Assembly: GCA_944390765.1 (NCBI GenBank)
Contig: CALXQM010000021.1
Coordinates: 1-64,000 of the forward strand
Source: an uncultured Alphaproteobacteria bacterium
Lineage (GTDB): Bacteria > Pseudomonadota > Alphaproteobacteria > UBA3830
Length of the DNA: 64,000 bases
Direction: 5' to 3'
Shown here: piece after piece, positions 26,618 through 35,386 of the stretch
Position numbering within the stretch: position 1 is the first letter of the stretch
How the letters are laid out: every line of letters starts with the position of its first letter
The notes under the pieces: model-generated
Told to the model about the DNA's origin: nothing
The model's database searches: none
What the model saw: the letters and a program-made list of their open reading frames with translations, nothing else
Made by a program: the position numbers and the translations under genes

Positions 26618-27316
26618 ATGTTATGCAAAATATTAGAAGCCAACAAAACAGATAATCTACTATTTGTATTTTTTAACGGGTTTGGTTCAGATTATAAATA
26701 CTGGGATAATTTATTACCTTATTTTTCAGAATATAATAAAATTCTTCTTTCGGAAAATTATTTTTATTATCCTGAAGATTACAATTTATTAGATATTCGT
26801 AATTTTTTTAGAAATAAAACTTTAATAGGGGTTGGACATTCTCAGGGATATCACAAATTGTGCGCTTTAAATGAAAAATATGATTTTTTTAACTTAAATA
26901 AAATTGTCTCAATAGAGGGTTTTTCTAATTATCTCGGAAAATCTGAGCCATTAAAATCTATTAGAAAATTTTATTTAAATTTCATGAAATATAGCTATAA
27001 ATTAGCGCCTAAATTAACACTATCTAACTTTATGAAAATGTGTGGAGCACCTATACCTACTCTACCAGCCAATTTAAATAAAAAATTATTAATGCAGGAT
27101 TTACAGCTATTGTACGGCTCTATTAAATCTCCTGATATACCGCATTTGATTCTTACAAGTTACGACGATTGGGTTATCCCTTATAAAATAATAGAAGATA
27201 ATTTTCGTAGATTAAGAGATGTTAGAATTACTTATACCTTAGGTGCTTCTCATTTGTTGGGAATGAAATTTCCTCAATATGTTAGTAAAGAAATTCAGCA
27301 TTTTGCTACAAGTTAG
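26618..27316 (+). CDS. Alpha/beta hydrolase (BioH/BioG-like esterase fold)
   Basis: A 232-residue protein with the alpha/beta hydrolase layout: oxyanion strand LLFVFFNGFGSDYKYWDNLL near residues 12-31, nucleophile elbow GVGHSQG with Ser near 71, acid residue in SYDDWVIPYK, and His in LGASHLLGMKF. Size and order resemble pimeloyl-ACP methyl ester esterases of biotin synthesis (BioH, BioG), but no bio gene is adjacent, so the substrate is unknown. AGAGG at 26608-26612 precedes the ATG. Confidence 0.75.
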   Translation: MLCKILEANKTDNLLFVFFNGFGSDYKYWDNLLPYFSEYNKILLSENYFYYPEDYNLLDIRNFFRNKTLIGVGHSQGYHKLCALNEKYDFFNLNKIVSIEGFSNYLGKSEPLKSIRKFYLNFMKYSYKLAPKLTLSNFMKMCGAPIPTLPANLNKKLLMQDLQLLYGSIKSPDIPHLILTSYDDWVIPYKIIEDNFRRLRDVRITYTLGASHLLGMKFPQYVSKEIQHFATS

Positions 27317-27361
27317 AAATAATATAAATACAAAACTTATTAATAATAGATTATTTTTTTA

Positions 27362-27564
27362 ACCTTAGAGTTGTTAAGGCGTATAATTCTTGCTTCACCT
27401 AATAAAGGTGATTTAACTCTAGATCATTCACAGGAAGTTCCACAACTGGTATAATAGCATTAGAGTTAGGAAGAAAGTTCATTGGTATAGACTTGGAACA
27501 AAAGTATTTAGATATTTCAATCAAAAGGTTTAAGCAACCATTTTCAAATAAGGAACTAAAATGA
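27362..27564 (+). pseudogene. Frameshifted 3' remnant of a beta-class N6-adenine methyltransferase (DpnA-like)
   Basis: The frame from 27362 reads TLELLRRIILASPNKGDLTLD and is lost at GATCATTCAC (27421-27430). Adding one C there restores DPFTGSSTTGIIALELGRK, the SAM-binding motif typical of beta-class DNA methyltransferases, and the second half runs on to FIGIDLEQKYLDISIKRF and a TGA at 27562-27564. Only about the last 67 codons remain. The TGA overlaps the ATG of the next methylase (ATGA), so the old operon junction is preserved. DpnII-type systems often carry such a second methylase. Confidence 0.75.
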
Positions 27565-28397
27565 CAGTAGTTTCAGAAAAGAAAATATATCCTATAGTCA
27601 AATGGGTTGGTGGAAAACGTCAGCTTATGTTTGAGCTTCTCAAAAACATGCCTAAAACTTATAACAGATATTTTGAACCATTTATCGGCGGTGGAGCGTT
27701 GTTTTTTGAATTACAGCCACAAAATTGTTATATCTCTGATATGAATGAAGAACTGATAAATTTATACTCTGTCGTTCGTAATAATGTTTATGAACTAATT
27801 GATACCCTGAATAAGCATGAAATCTCAAAAGAATATTTTCTAAAAATAAGAAATCTCGACAGGACTAAAGAATACAGTAAATTATCTAATATTGAAAAAG
27901 CAAGCAGATTTATTTATTTAAACAGAACCTGTTTTAATGGAATGTATCGAGTAAATTCACAAGGACAGTTTAATGTACCATTCGGAAATTACAAAAACCC
28001 CAGAATTTTAGATGCGGAAAACTTAATTAATTGTTCTAATTTATTGAAAAGTACAGAAATTTGTTGCGCAGATTTTTCGAAAATTTTAAACAAAGTTCAA
28101 AAAGGCGATTTTGTTTACTTTGATCCACCTTATGTACCGCTAAATGAGACATCCTGCTTTACATCTTATACAAAAGACGGTTTTGATCTTGACATGCAAT
28201 TTAGGTTAAAAGATGTCTGTGATGAATTGGATTCAGCCGGTGTAATGTTCATGCTTTCTAATTCAGATACAAAATTTATAAATGAATTGTATTCAAATTA
28301 TGGAATAAAAAAAGTTTTTGCTTCTCGTGCTATAAATGCTAATGGTAATGGCAGAAGTAAGATAACAGAAGTTTTAGTGAGAAATTATGATGACTAG
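27561..28397 (+). CDS. dpnM: DpnII-type DNA adenine methyltransferase (GATC)
   Basis: A 278-residue alpha-class N6-adenine methyltransferase (D12/Dam family). The SAM motif is FEPFIGGGALFFEL near residues 37-50 after VKWVGGKRQLM; the catalytic motif IV is FVYFDPPYVPL near 189-199. NRTCFNGMYRVNSQGQFNVP is the typical recognition-proximal segment. With the linked DpnII-like nuclease it should protect GATC by methylating adenine. It overlaps the nuclease gene by 11 bases and the upstream methylase remnant by four. Confidence 0.93.
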   Translation: MTVVSEKKIYPIVKWVGGKRQLMFELLKNMPKTYNRYFEPFIGGGALFFELQPQNCYISDMNEELINLYSVVRNNVYELIDTLNKHEISKEYFLKIRNLDRTKEYSKLSNIEKASRFIYLNRTCFNGMYRVNSQGQFNVPFGNYKNPRILDAENLINCSNLLKSTEICCADFSKILNKVQKGDFVYFDPPYVPLNETSCFTSYTKDGFDLDMQFRLKDVCDELDSAGVMFMLSNSDTKFINELYSNYGIKKVFASRAINANGNGRSKITEVLVRNYDD

Positions 28398-29250
28398 AAA
28401 TTTTAAAGAATGGTTAGCAACATTTCGTTCTTGTATTTCAGATTACTGTTACTATGTTGATTTTGATAAAGTAAATAGAAATGTTGATAATATTAAGGTA
28501 GAACTTAATATTTTAAATACTCTGGTTGGCTCGAAAAATATTGAACAGGATTTTGAAGATATCATTAATAAATATCCTGAAACACTGAAATGTATTCCTC
28601 TGCTTTTGGCTGTTCGTTCAAATGAAATTTCCATTATAGATAAAAACAAAGGATATATCTTTTCGTTTAAAAAGCAAAATTACAATATAGAAGAATACAA
28701 AATGTTCATGCGAAAAACAAAACTGTTTGATCTTCTTGAAAATCATATCATTAGCAATTTGTTAGATTATGCAACAGGTGTTGAAGTTGGACTTGACAGT
28801 AACGGAAGAAAAAACCGTAGTGGTCATTTAATGGAAAACCTTGTTGAAGAATATATCAAAAAAACTGGCTTTATAAAAAACAAAACTTATTTTAAAGAAA
28901 TGTATATCCATGAAATCGAAAATAAGTGGAATATAGATTTATCTGCGATTTCAAATCAAAATAAAATGGAAAAACGGTTTGATTTCGTAATAAAAACAGA
29001 CAAACAAATATATGTAATTGAAACAAATTTTTATTCAAATGTTGGTTCAAAACTTAATGAAACAGCAAGAAGTTATAAAACTCTGTCACAAGAAATTGCT
29101 ACAGTAAATGGCATTACATTTATTTGGTTTACAGATGGTTACGGTTGGAATGGCGCCAAACACAATTTAGAGGAAATTTTTGATATATTGGATACGATTT
29201 ATAATATTCAAGATTTGGAAAATGGAATTTTACAGAAAATAATTAATTAG
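28387..29250 (+). CDS. dpnB: DpnII/MboI-like type II restriction endonuclease
   Basis: A 287-residue protein matching the DpnII endonuclease family in length and order of conserved segments: GVEVGLDSNGRKNRSGHLME near 137-156, a PD-(D/E)XK-like core with KRFDFVIK and IYVIETNFYS near 198-219, NVGSKLNETARSYK, and FIWFTDGYGWNGAKHNL. The family cuts unmethylated GATC. The frame is intact, so the nuclease seems functional while the second methylase has decayed. Several GATC sites occur in this window. Confidence 0.9.
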   Translation: MMTRNFKEWLATFRSCISDYCYYVDFDKVNRNVDNIKVELNILNTLVGSKNIEQDFEDIINKYPETLKCIPLLLAVRSNEISIIDKNKGYIFSFKKQNYNIEEYKMFMRKTKLFDLLENHIISNLLDYATGVEVGLDSNGRKNRSGHLMENLVEEYIKKTGFIKNKTYFKEMYIHEIENKWNIDLSAISNQNKMEKRFDFVIKTDKQIYVIETNFYSNVGSKLNETARSYKTLSQEIATVNGITFIWFTDGYGWNGAKHNLEEIFDILDTIYNIQDLENGILQKIIN

Positions 29251-29282
29251 CCGAATATTTTTCGATATTTATTAATTTTAGT

Positions 29283-29501
29283 TTATATATAAAAGTTCCA
29301 GCTTATTAAGCCATAAAAGATATTATTTTGTTCGAATGCTTTTTTTGCTCTTTCTTCCGAATAATTTCATAATATTCTCAGTACATATACTTTTATATGT
29401 TTTTCTTTTACTATTTGTGTTTCTCCTAACCTTTTACCATTTTGAGCAAATGCATTATTACATATTAAGACTCCCTTTACGTCTTGCCATATCTGATCGT
29501 T
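29283..29501 (-). pseudogene. Possible degraded gene fragment
   Basis: One minus-strand frame reads DQIWQDVKGVLICNNAFAQN and LGETQIVKEKHIKVYVLRI, then a TGA at 29369-29367, then NYSEERAKKAFEQNN to a TAA. It looks like coding sequence with an internal stop and no start. The KGVLI-N pattern recalls restriction-endonuclease-like folds, but the family is not recognised. It lies directly downstream of the restriction gene. Confidence 0.3.
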
Positions 29502-29710
29502 CCTTGTGATGATATAAAGCTAAAAAGCGAAGGTTATATGACTTCGTATACATTATCTGTTGGATTGCCACGTAGTTCCGCCCCTAGTAATCCACTATGA
29601 TTTCAAAGCAATTTCAGAAAAAAGTAAGAATAATAGATTCTTCCGCTCGTTATACTTGCTCAGAATGACGAGGATGAAGTGTGTTCTCTCTCAGAATGAC
29701 GGAAGGTTGG
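29500..29710. repeat. Dispersed intergenic repeat block 5
   Basis: Short and degraded: part of module B in reverse (about 29564-29590, GGATTGCCACGTAG) and module A in reverse (29634-29671, GATTCTTCCGCTCG ... CAGAATGACG), with a partial A at 29685-29702. Confidence 0.7.
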
Positions 29711-29831
29711 GAATTCAACTTTCGTAAGATATCTAATAAAAACTAAGCTTTGGTAAAAACAAAAAACAAGCAAAGCATATTAGCATCTTCTTTCATTCAA
29801 AGTTTATGAGTTCAGCTAAATATTTTTAATA

Positions 29832-31391
29832 CTATTTCTTATTACCATGTAACATAAGACATTGGTATAAATCTTCATTATCGCGAGCTAGAGATAAAGC
29901 ATTTTTTCCATCTTTATTAGTTATATTTACATCCGCTCCATGTTTTAATAAATATTTTATTATAGTTAGACGACTTTTGTCTTGTAAAATAGCATAAAGC
30001 AACGGCGTATTTCCATTTTCATTTACTGCATTAACATCTGCTTTATATTTTGAAATAAGATATTTGCAAGCATTATAATAACCATAATAAACAGCTAAAT
30101 GCAAAGGAGTATTTCCATCTTTATTAGTTATATTTACATCCGCTCCATGTTCTAATAAATATTTATACACATCATCTTCTGTACTATTTTTAAATAAATA
30201 TTTATATATATCATTCTTACGATGAGAAACAGCCCAATGTAAAAGAGTATTTCCAGCCTTTCTGTCAGTTACGTTAATATTTGCACCAGACTCTAGTAAA
30301 TATTCTGTAGTTTTTATATCCTTGGTGTACATAAAAGCTTGGACTAATAGAAAATTTATAAGCGATTCTGTATCTTCTTTATTTAAAGACTTATATGCTT
30401 CTAGTGAAAATTTGAATATAGGAAGCATATGGTTGCAAGCAGATTTAAAAAATTTTATTCTTTTATTATTATCGGATGTATTACATATTTTAGATAAAAT
30501 ACTATCACAATTTTTGGAAATTAGACTACAGGCAGCACCTATTTCCTTAGCACGTATAAGATTGCATGTTAAATCCCAATCATCCAAACCGCGTACATCT
30601 ATCAACCATTCATTTATATCAGAAAAAATAGAATACGTATATCGATCTGGTAGACATCCATTTTGTTCACATATACGAATGATTTCCAAATTGCCACTTA
30701 AAGTTGCCAATCGCATCGTTCCTTGTATTTGATGTAAATTTGACTCTAAATTTAAAAATATAAATTTGAAACATTTCACAGAACTAAATAAAATACTATA
30801 AGATAAAAGAAGATTTTTAGTTTTTTGACTAAAATTAGTGGTGTTAAATATAAGACTAAAATTCTCGATATCATCATTATACAAATATTTAAATGTTTCA
30901 TTATCGAATAATAAACTGGCTCTATGAAAGCCATCTTTTGCTTTACTAAATCCATCATTTAATGAAAAGAAAATTTCATGTACTAATGATAGATTCGACA
31001 TTTTTTCACTTATATCTTTATCGCTAATGATATAGTGGTTATCACCTACCTTCATTGATAAGTATTCAGAATAGAATAAATCTTTATTATCATTCCAATG
31101 ATAATCTATTAAATCTAGCATTAATTCAATATTATTACCATGCAATGTATAAAAATGTTTACATAGTAACAATAATGATCTTATCCAATATGGTTTATAT
31201 GTTTCAGATAAATTTGAAAAATATAAAATTGCATTTTTCTTTTGCAAATTTTTTTCTACATTTTCACAAAAAAATGTGGATTGGCATTTCTCCCAAATTA
31301 TACTTATATTTTCAATTTCTTCCTTAGGTTTTACTGCATTCACAGTATATGTTAGGTAAAAAAAAGATATTAAAATAAAGATTTTATTCAT
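29832..31391 (-). CDS. Secreted ankyrin-repeat protein
   Basis: A 519-residue protein with a signal peptide (MNKIFILISFFYLTYTVNA), a long helical region without clear repeats (about 20-350), and four to five ankyrin repeats in the last 160 residues (GANINVTDRKAGNTLLHWAV, GADVNITNKDGNTPLHLAVY, NENGNTPLLYAI, GADVNITNKDGKNALSLA). Ankyrin arrays bind proteins, and in host-associated alphaproteobacteria exported ankyrin proteins are frequent candidate effectors. The start at 31391 is chosen because AGAGG lies eight bases upstream and it places the signal peptide at the N terminus; the frame could extend to 31415. Two repeats are nearly identical in DNA. Confidence 0.85.
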   Translation of the reverse strand: MNKIFILISFFYLTYTVNAVKPKEEIENISIIWEKCQSTFFCENVEKNLQKKNAILYFSNLSETYKPYWIRSLLLLCKHFYTLHGNNIELMLDLIDYHWNDNKDLFYSEYLSMKVGDNHYIISDKDISEKMSNLSLVHEIFFSLNDGFSKAKDGFHRASLLFDNETFKYLYNDDIENFSLIFNTTNFSQKTKNLLLSYSILFSSVKCFKFIFLNLESNLHQIQGTMRLATLSGNLEIIRICEQNGCLPDRYTYSIFSDINEWLIDVRGLDDWDLTCNLIRAKEIGAACSLISKNCDSILSKICNTSDNNKRIKFFKSACNHMLPIFKFSLEAYKSLNKEDTESLINFLLVQAFMYTKDIKTTEYLLESGANINVTDRKAGNTLLHWAVSHRKNDIYKYLFKNSTEDDVYKYLLEHGADVNITNKDGNTPLHLAVYYGYYNACKYLISKYKADVNAVNENGNTPLLYAILQDKSRLTIIKYLLKHGADVNITNKDGKNALSLARDNEDLYQCLMLHGNKK

Positions 31392-31522
31392 TGTAAACCT
31401 CTTATCTATTTCCAATTTATATATATTTTATATTAAATTTTAAGAAAATAAAGCTTTTTATATAGAAAATTTTCTATCTTCCATAAAATAATTAATATGT
31501 TTATTATAATATTGTTTAAAAA

Positions 31523-31804
31523 GTGAAAATAAATATGTCCGAAAACAAAGAAACCGCACTATTAGATTATAGTTTATCGAATTTTATTGAGAAAAGGTTG
31601 GAAAAATATTTTTTAATGCATAAAGGAGATGAAATTCCTCATGGATTATATAATAGAATCATAAACGAAACAGAAAAAAGTCTTTTTAAAGCCACACTTT
31701 TATATACAAAAGGAAATCAGTCCAAGGCATCTAAAATTTTAGGTATTAATCGAAATACTTTAAAGAAAAAACTAATAAATTTAAAAATATCTTTTAAGGA
31801 ATGA
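31523..31804 (+). CDS. fis: Fis-family DNA-binding protein
   Basis: A 93-residue protein with a C-terminal Fis-type helix-turn-helix (KATLLYTKGNQSKASKILGI then NRNTLKKKL) at about 56-90, as at the end of NtrC and in Fis. Fis proteins bend DNA and act as nucleoid-associated regulators. Start is GTG at 31523 or ATG at 31535. It lies one base before ntrY, so the three genes fis-ntrY-ntrX look like one operon; in many alphaproteobacteria the neighbour would be ntrC. Confidence 0.8.
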   Translation: MKINMSENKETALLDYSLSNFIEKRLEKYFLMHKGDEIPHGLYNRIINETEKSLFKATLLYTKGNQSKASKILGINRNTLKKKLINLKISFKE

Positions 31805-31805
31805 A

Positions 31806-34001
31806 ATGTTAAAAAATGTTTTTAAAATAATCCGACAGTTGTATAACCAAAACATTATAACTTATATATTTTTTTCTTTTGCTGTAATTTCATGCCTATA
31901 TACATATTGGTTATTCTCTGACATAAATTCTGTCGGAATAAAATCAAGAAAAGTTCTGTCGGTTCTTTATGTAGATTTAATACTTATTCTAATTTTAATT
32001 AGTATAGCTATTAACAAAGTAATGAAATTTTGGAATGAAAGACACAGAAAAGGTTCAAGATTAACTATAAGATTAATAAAAATATTTTCTGGAATATCTA
32101 TTTTTCCTTCTATTCTAATGTGTACTTTTTCATCAATATTTTTTCATAATGGCTTAGAATCTTGGTTCAACTCTAGAAATCAGACAGTTCTACAAGATTC
32201 TTTAAAAGTTGCGGAATCATATTTTAATGAACACAAAAAAGAGGCGTTATCTGATTGCATTGCTATTTCAAGGGTCATAGAAAGTAATATTGAAAACTTT
32301 AATGTAGATGAAGAACATTTAGCTTATATAAATAAATCTATAAATTCCTCTTTAGATGATTTATGTAATTTAAAAAATATTGACTCTGCAATTCTTGTAA
32401 ATTCAGGAAATATAATAGCTCACAGTAAATATAGTGTAAACTTACATTTTATTAATATAACAAATCAAGAATTCCAAAATCTCAAAGAGCTAGTTTTTAA
32501 AGAAAAAAATGGAATAATTTTAAATATAAAAAATAATAATCCCAATATACTTACTATTGCTACTTGCTTTAAAGCTTCCTCTCCAAATTTAAATGATAAA
32601 TTTTTCTACTTAATAGCCGAGAAAAAATTAGATCCTCAAGTATTACTAAAAGCGCAACAGGCTAGAGCAGCATATACAGAATATTTCGATTTGCTAGAAA
32701 AAAGAAATTCATTAGAAATATCATTTATTATAATGTTTTTTATTGTTGGAATACTTATATTAATTTTATCCATAATAGCGGCAATTGCTTTTTCTTGGAG
32801 AATAGTACATCCCGTTAGTAATCTTATAGATGTATCGGAGCAAATTATTGACGGTAATCTGTCTGCAAGAGCTGCGAATATAAAATCAATAGGAGAATTA
32901 AAAATTTTATCAGATACGTTTAATAGGATGATTGAACAAGTACATCAACAACAAAAATCATTGAAAACAATCAATGAAAAACTAGATGAAAAAGTAAAAT
33001 TTATTAGTAGCGTCTTATCCGGGGTATCTTCTGGAATTATAGGGATTGACGGAGAACATATATATATATGGAACAAGCGGGCGGAAGAATTATTAGGGAA
33101 ATCTATAAATTTTGGAGAAACTATTTTTAATCTATTTCATGAAATTAAGGATTTTATATATCTTTCTGATAAAAATAATGAATTAATTGTTAAAGAATGC
33201 AAGTATCGAAGAGATAATGAAATATTGCTATTTTCTGTAAAATTAATGAAAATTTTTTCAGGAGAAATTAGTAGATATGTAATTACATTTGATGATTTAA
33301 CTGATACTGTTATTGCACAACGTAAAGCTGCTTGGTCTGAAGTCGCAAGGAGAGTAGCACATGAAATAAAAAATCCTCTAACACCTATTCAATTGTCTGC
33401 AGAAAGAATAAAAAGAAAATACTCTTCTCAAATCAAAGAAGAAAGTGATACCTTTTTTAAATTAATAGATATAATTGTAAAGCAAGTTGGAGACATAAAG
33501 AGGCTCATAGATGAATTTAATTTTTTCGCTAGACTGCCAGATCCTAAAATGAGAAAAATGAATTTGGAAGAAATATGTTCACAAGCTATATTTTTAATGA
33601 ATAATACCGTCTCTGATATAGATATTTTATTCTCAAAGAATGAAGGAGTATTTGAAATAAATGGAGATGAACGATTAATCCATCAATGTATAGTTAATTT
33701 AATAAAAAATTCAATAAATGCATTATCTACAGTAGAAAAAGAAGATAAAAAAATATGGATTTCATTAATTTTCTCAAAAGACAATATAAAATTAAATGTA
33801 GAAGATAATGGTCCGGGATTACCTAAAGATAAAATGGAATCTCTAGCTACCCCATATTTCTCTTTACTTCCAAAAGGTACTGGATTAGGGCTAGCTATAG
33901 TTAAAAAAATTATTCAAGATCACCAAGGTTCTATATCTTTTGGAGATAGCATTCATGGAGGGGCTTGTGTGACCTTAACTTTTCCTGTTTTTATGGAGTA
34001 A
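31806..34001 (+). CDS. ntrY: Sensor histidine kinase NtrY
   Basis: A 731-residue membrane kinase. Helices near residues 17-36, 50-70 and 85-110, a periplasmic domain, another helix near 303-327 (FIIMFFIVGILILILSIIAA), a HAMP domain (RIVHPVSNLIDVSEQIIDGN), a PAS domain (about 390-500), then HisKA with VARRVAHEIKNPLTPIQLSA and a HATPase domain with NLIKNSINAL, EDNGPGLP and GTGLGLAIVKKII. All catalytic boxes are intact. It should phosphorylate NtrX, encoded directly downstream; by family the pair controls nitrogen, redox or envelope genes. Confidence 0.93.
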   Translation: MLKNVFKIIRQLYNQNIITYIFFSFAVISCLYTYWLFSDINSVGIKSRKVLSVLYVDLILILILISIAINKVMKFWNERHRKGSRLTIRLIKIFSGISIFPSILMCTFSSIFFHNGLESWFNSRNQTVLQDSLKVAESYFNEHKKEALSDCIAISRVIESNIENFNVDEEHLAYINKSINSSLDDLCNLKNIDSAILVNSGNIIAHSKYSVNLHFINITNQEFQNLKELVFKEKNGIILNIKNNNPNILTIATCFKASSPNLNDKFFYLIAEKKLDPQVLLKAQQARAAYTEYFDLLEKRNSLEISFIIMFFIVGILILILSIIAAIAFSWRIVHPVSNLIDVSEQIIDGNLSARAANIKSIGELKILSDTFNRMIEQVHQQQKSLKTINEKLDEKVKFISSVLSGVSSGIIGIDGEHIYIWNKRAEELLGKSINFGETIFNLFHEIKDFIYLSDKNNELIVKECKYRRDNEILLFSVKLMKIFSGEISRYVITFDDLTDTVIAQRKAAWSEVARRVAHEIKNPLTPIQLSAERIKRKYSSQIKEESDTFFKLIDIIVKQVGDIKRLIDEFNFFARLPDPKMRKMNLEEICSQAIFLMNNTVSDIDILFSKNEGVFEINGDERLIHQCIVNLIKNSINALSTVEKEDKKIWISLIFSKDNIKLNVEDNGPGLPKDKMESLATPYFSLLPKGTGLGLAIVKKIIQDHQGSISFGDSIHGGACVTLTFPVFME

Positions 34002-34006
34002 TTGAT

Positions 34007-35368
34007 ATGTCGGTTAATAAAATCTTAATTATAGATGATGATAGTGAAGTTCGTTCTTTAATATCTGATGTCCTTTCTGATGAAGGATATAAAACATCTG
34101 AGGCCGGAACAGAAAAAGAAATTTTCGAATCTTTAAAAAATAATACTTATGATTTAGTATTTCTAGATTTATGGATAGGAGAAGATGAATCTGCAGGAAT
34201 AAAATTTTTAACAAAAATAAAAAAATTATATCCAGATGTTCCCGTTGTAATAGTTTCTGGTCATGGAACTATTGATGTAGCAGTAAAAGCTATACAAAAA
34301 GGAGCTTTTGATTTTATTGAAAAACCATTTATTATTGATAGACTATTAATTACCACACAACGAGCTATAGAGTTATGTAGGTTACAAAGAGAAAATTCTA
34401 AATTAAAAAGTAATAAAATTGATACTTCAATACTAAATGTTGGTAAATCAACTTTTGCTCAATCAATAATAAGTCGTATTGAAAAATTTGCTTCAACTAA
34501 TAGTAGAATATTCATAAAAGCATGTTCAGGAATAAATACAGATAGCATAGCGTATTATATTCATAAACATTCTTTAAGAAAAGATTATCCTTTTATTTAT
34601 TGTAATTGCCATTCTAATAATGATGAAAAATTAGAAAATGATTTGTTTGGAACTACAAAATCTTATGGATATATTGAGCAAGCAAATTTTGGAACATTAT
34701 TTTTAGATAATATAAACAAGTTGCCGAAAATTTGCCAAAACAGGTTGCTACAATTCTTAAAAGAAAATCAAATAAATGCTGGAGAGCGTAAATCTGGATA
34801 CTTAGATGTTAGAATTATTACTAATAGTCAGCTTTCTGATGAAGATATTCCAGCAGATTTTAGTAGAGAATTATATTATCGTTTAAATATTTCTAGAATT
34901 AACATTCCGCCACTAAAAGAACGACGTGAAGATATAATTCCATTGGTAAATTATTATTTAAATAATTCAGAAATATTTTTTGGGTTAAAAAATAAAAAAA
35001 TTTCTGAAAGTTGTTTAGCTATACTGCAATCTTATGATTGGCCTGGGAATATTCATCAGTTAAAAAGTGTTGTAGAAAATTCATTAATAAATGCCTCAGA
35101 TCATGATTGCATTTACGAAGATTCTCTTCCTACTGAACTTACGACCTGTGCCCAAGAAAGATTAGAATCAATGAATGTTGCAAAGTTAATGTCTTATCCA
35201 TTAAAGGAAGCAAAAGAGCGCTTTGAATCTGAATATTTAAAAGCGCAGATGATAAGGTTTTCTGGAAACATTTCTAAAACTGCATCATTTATAGGTATGG
35301 AACGTTCAGCACTTCATCGTAAATTAAAAAATCTTGGTGTAATAAATGATTGTCGTCCTAAAAAATAA
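34007..35368 (+). CDS. ntrX: Response regulator NtrX with degenerate AAA+ domain
   Basis: A 453-residue regulator: receiver domain (phosphoacceptor Asp54 in LVFLDLWIG, acidic pair at 11-12, Lys in EKPF), AAA+ domain (about 140-375), and a Fis-type HTH at the C terminus (GNISKTASFIGMERSALHRK). The AAA+ domain looks inactive. Walker A, normally GESGTGKE, reads KACSGINTDS at 171-180; the sigma-54-contacting GAFTGA loop is missing between LFGTTKSYGY and IEQANFGT; Walker B reads LFLDN instead of LFLDE. It probably regulates without sigma-54 ATPase activity. ATG 34007 has GGAG at 33995-33998. Confidence 0.9.
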   Translation: MSVNKILIIDDDSEVRSLISDVLSDEGYKTSEAGTEKEIFESLKNNTYDLVFLDLWIGEDESAGIKFLTKIKKLYPDVPVVIVSGHGTIDVAVKAIQKGAFDFIEKPFIIDRLLITTQRAIELCRLQRENSKLKSNKIDTSILNVGKSTFAQSIISRIEKFASTNSRIFIKACSGINTDSIAYYIHKHSLRKDYPFIYCNCHSNNDEKLENDLFGTTKSYGYIEQANFGTLFLDNINKLPKICQNRLLQFLKENQINAGERKSGYLDVRIITNSQLSDEDIPADFSRELYYRLNISRINIPPLKERREDIIPLVNYYLNNSEIFFGLKNKKISESCLAILQSYDWPGNIHQLKSVVENSLINASDHDCIYEDSLPTELTTCAQERLESMNVAKLMSYPLKEAKERFESEYLKAQMIRFSGNISKTASFIGMERSALHRKLKNLGVINDCRPKK

Positions 35369-35386
35369 TTGCTATAGGTTATATTT

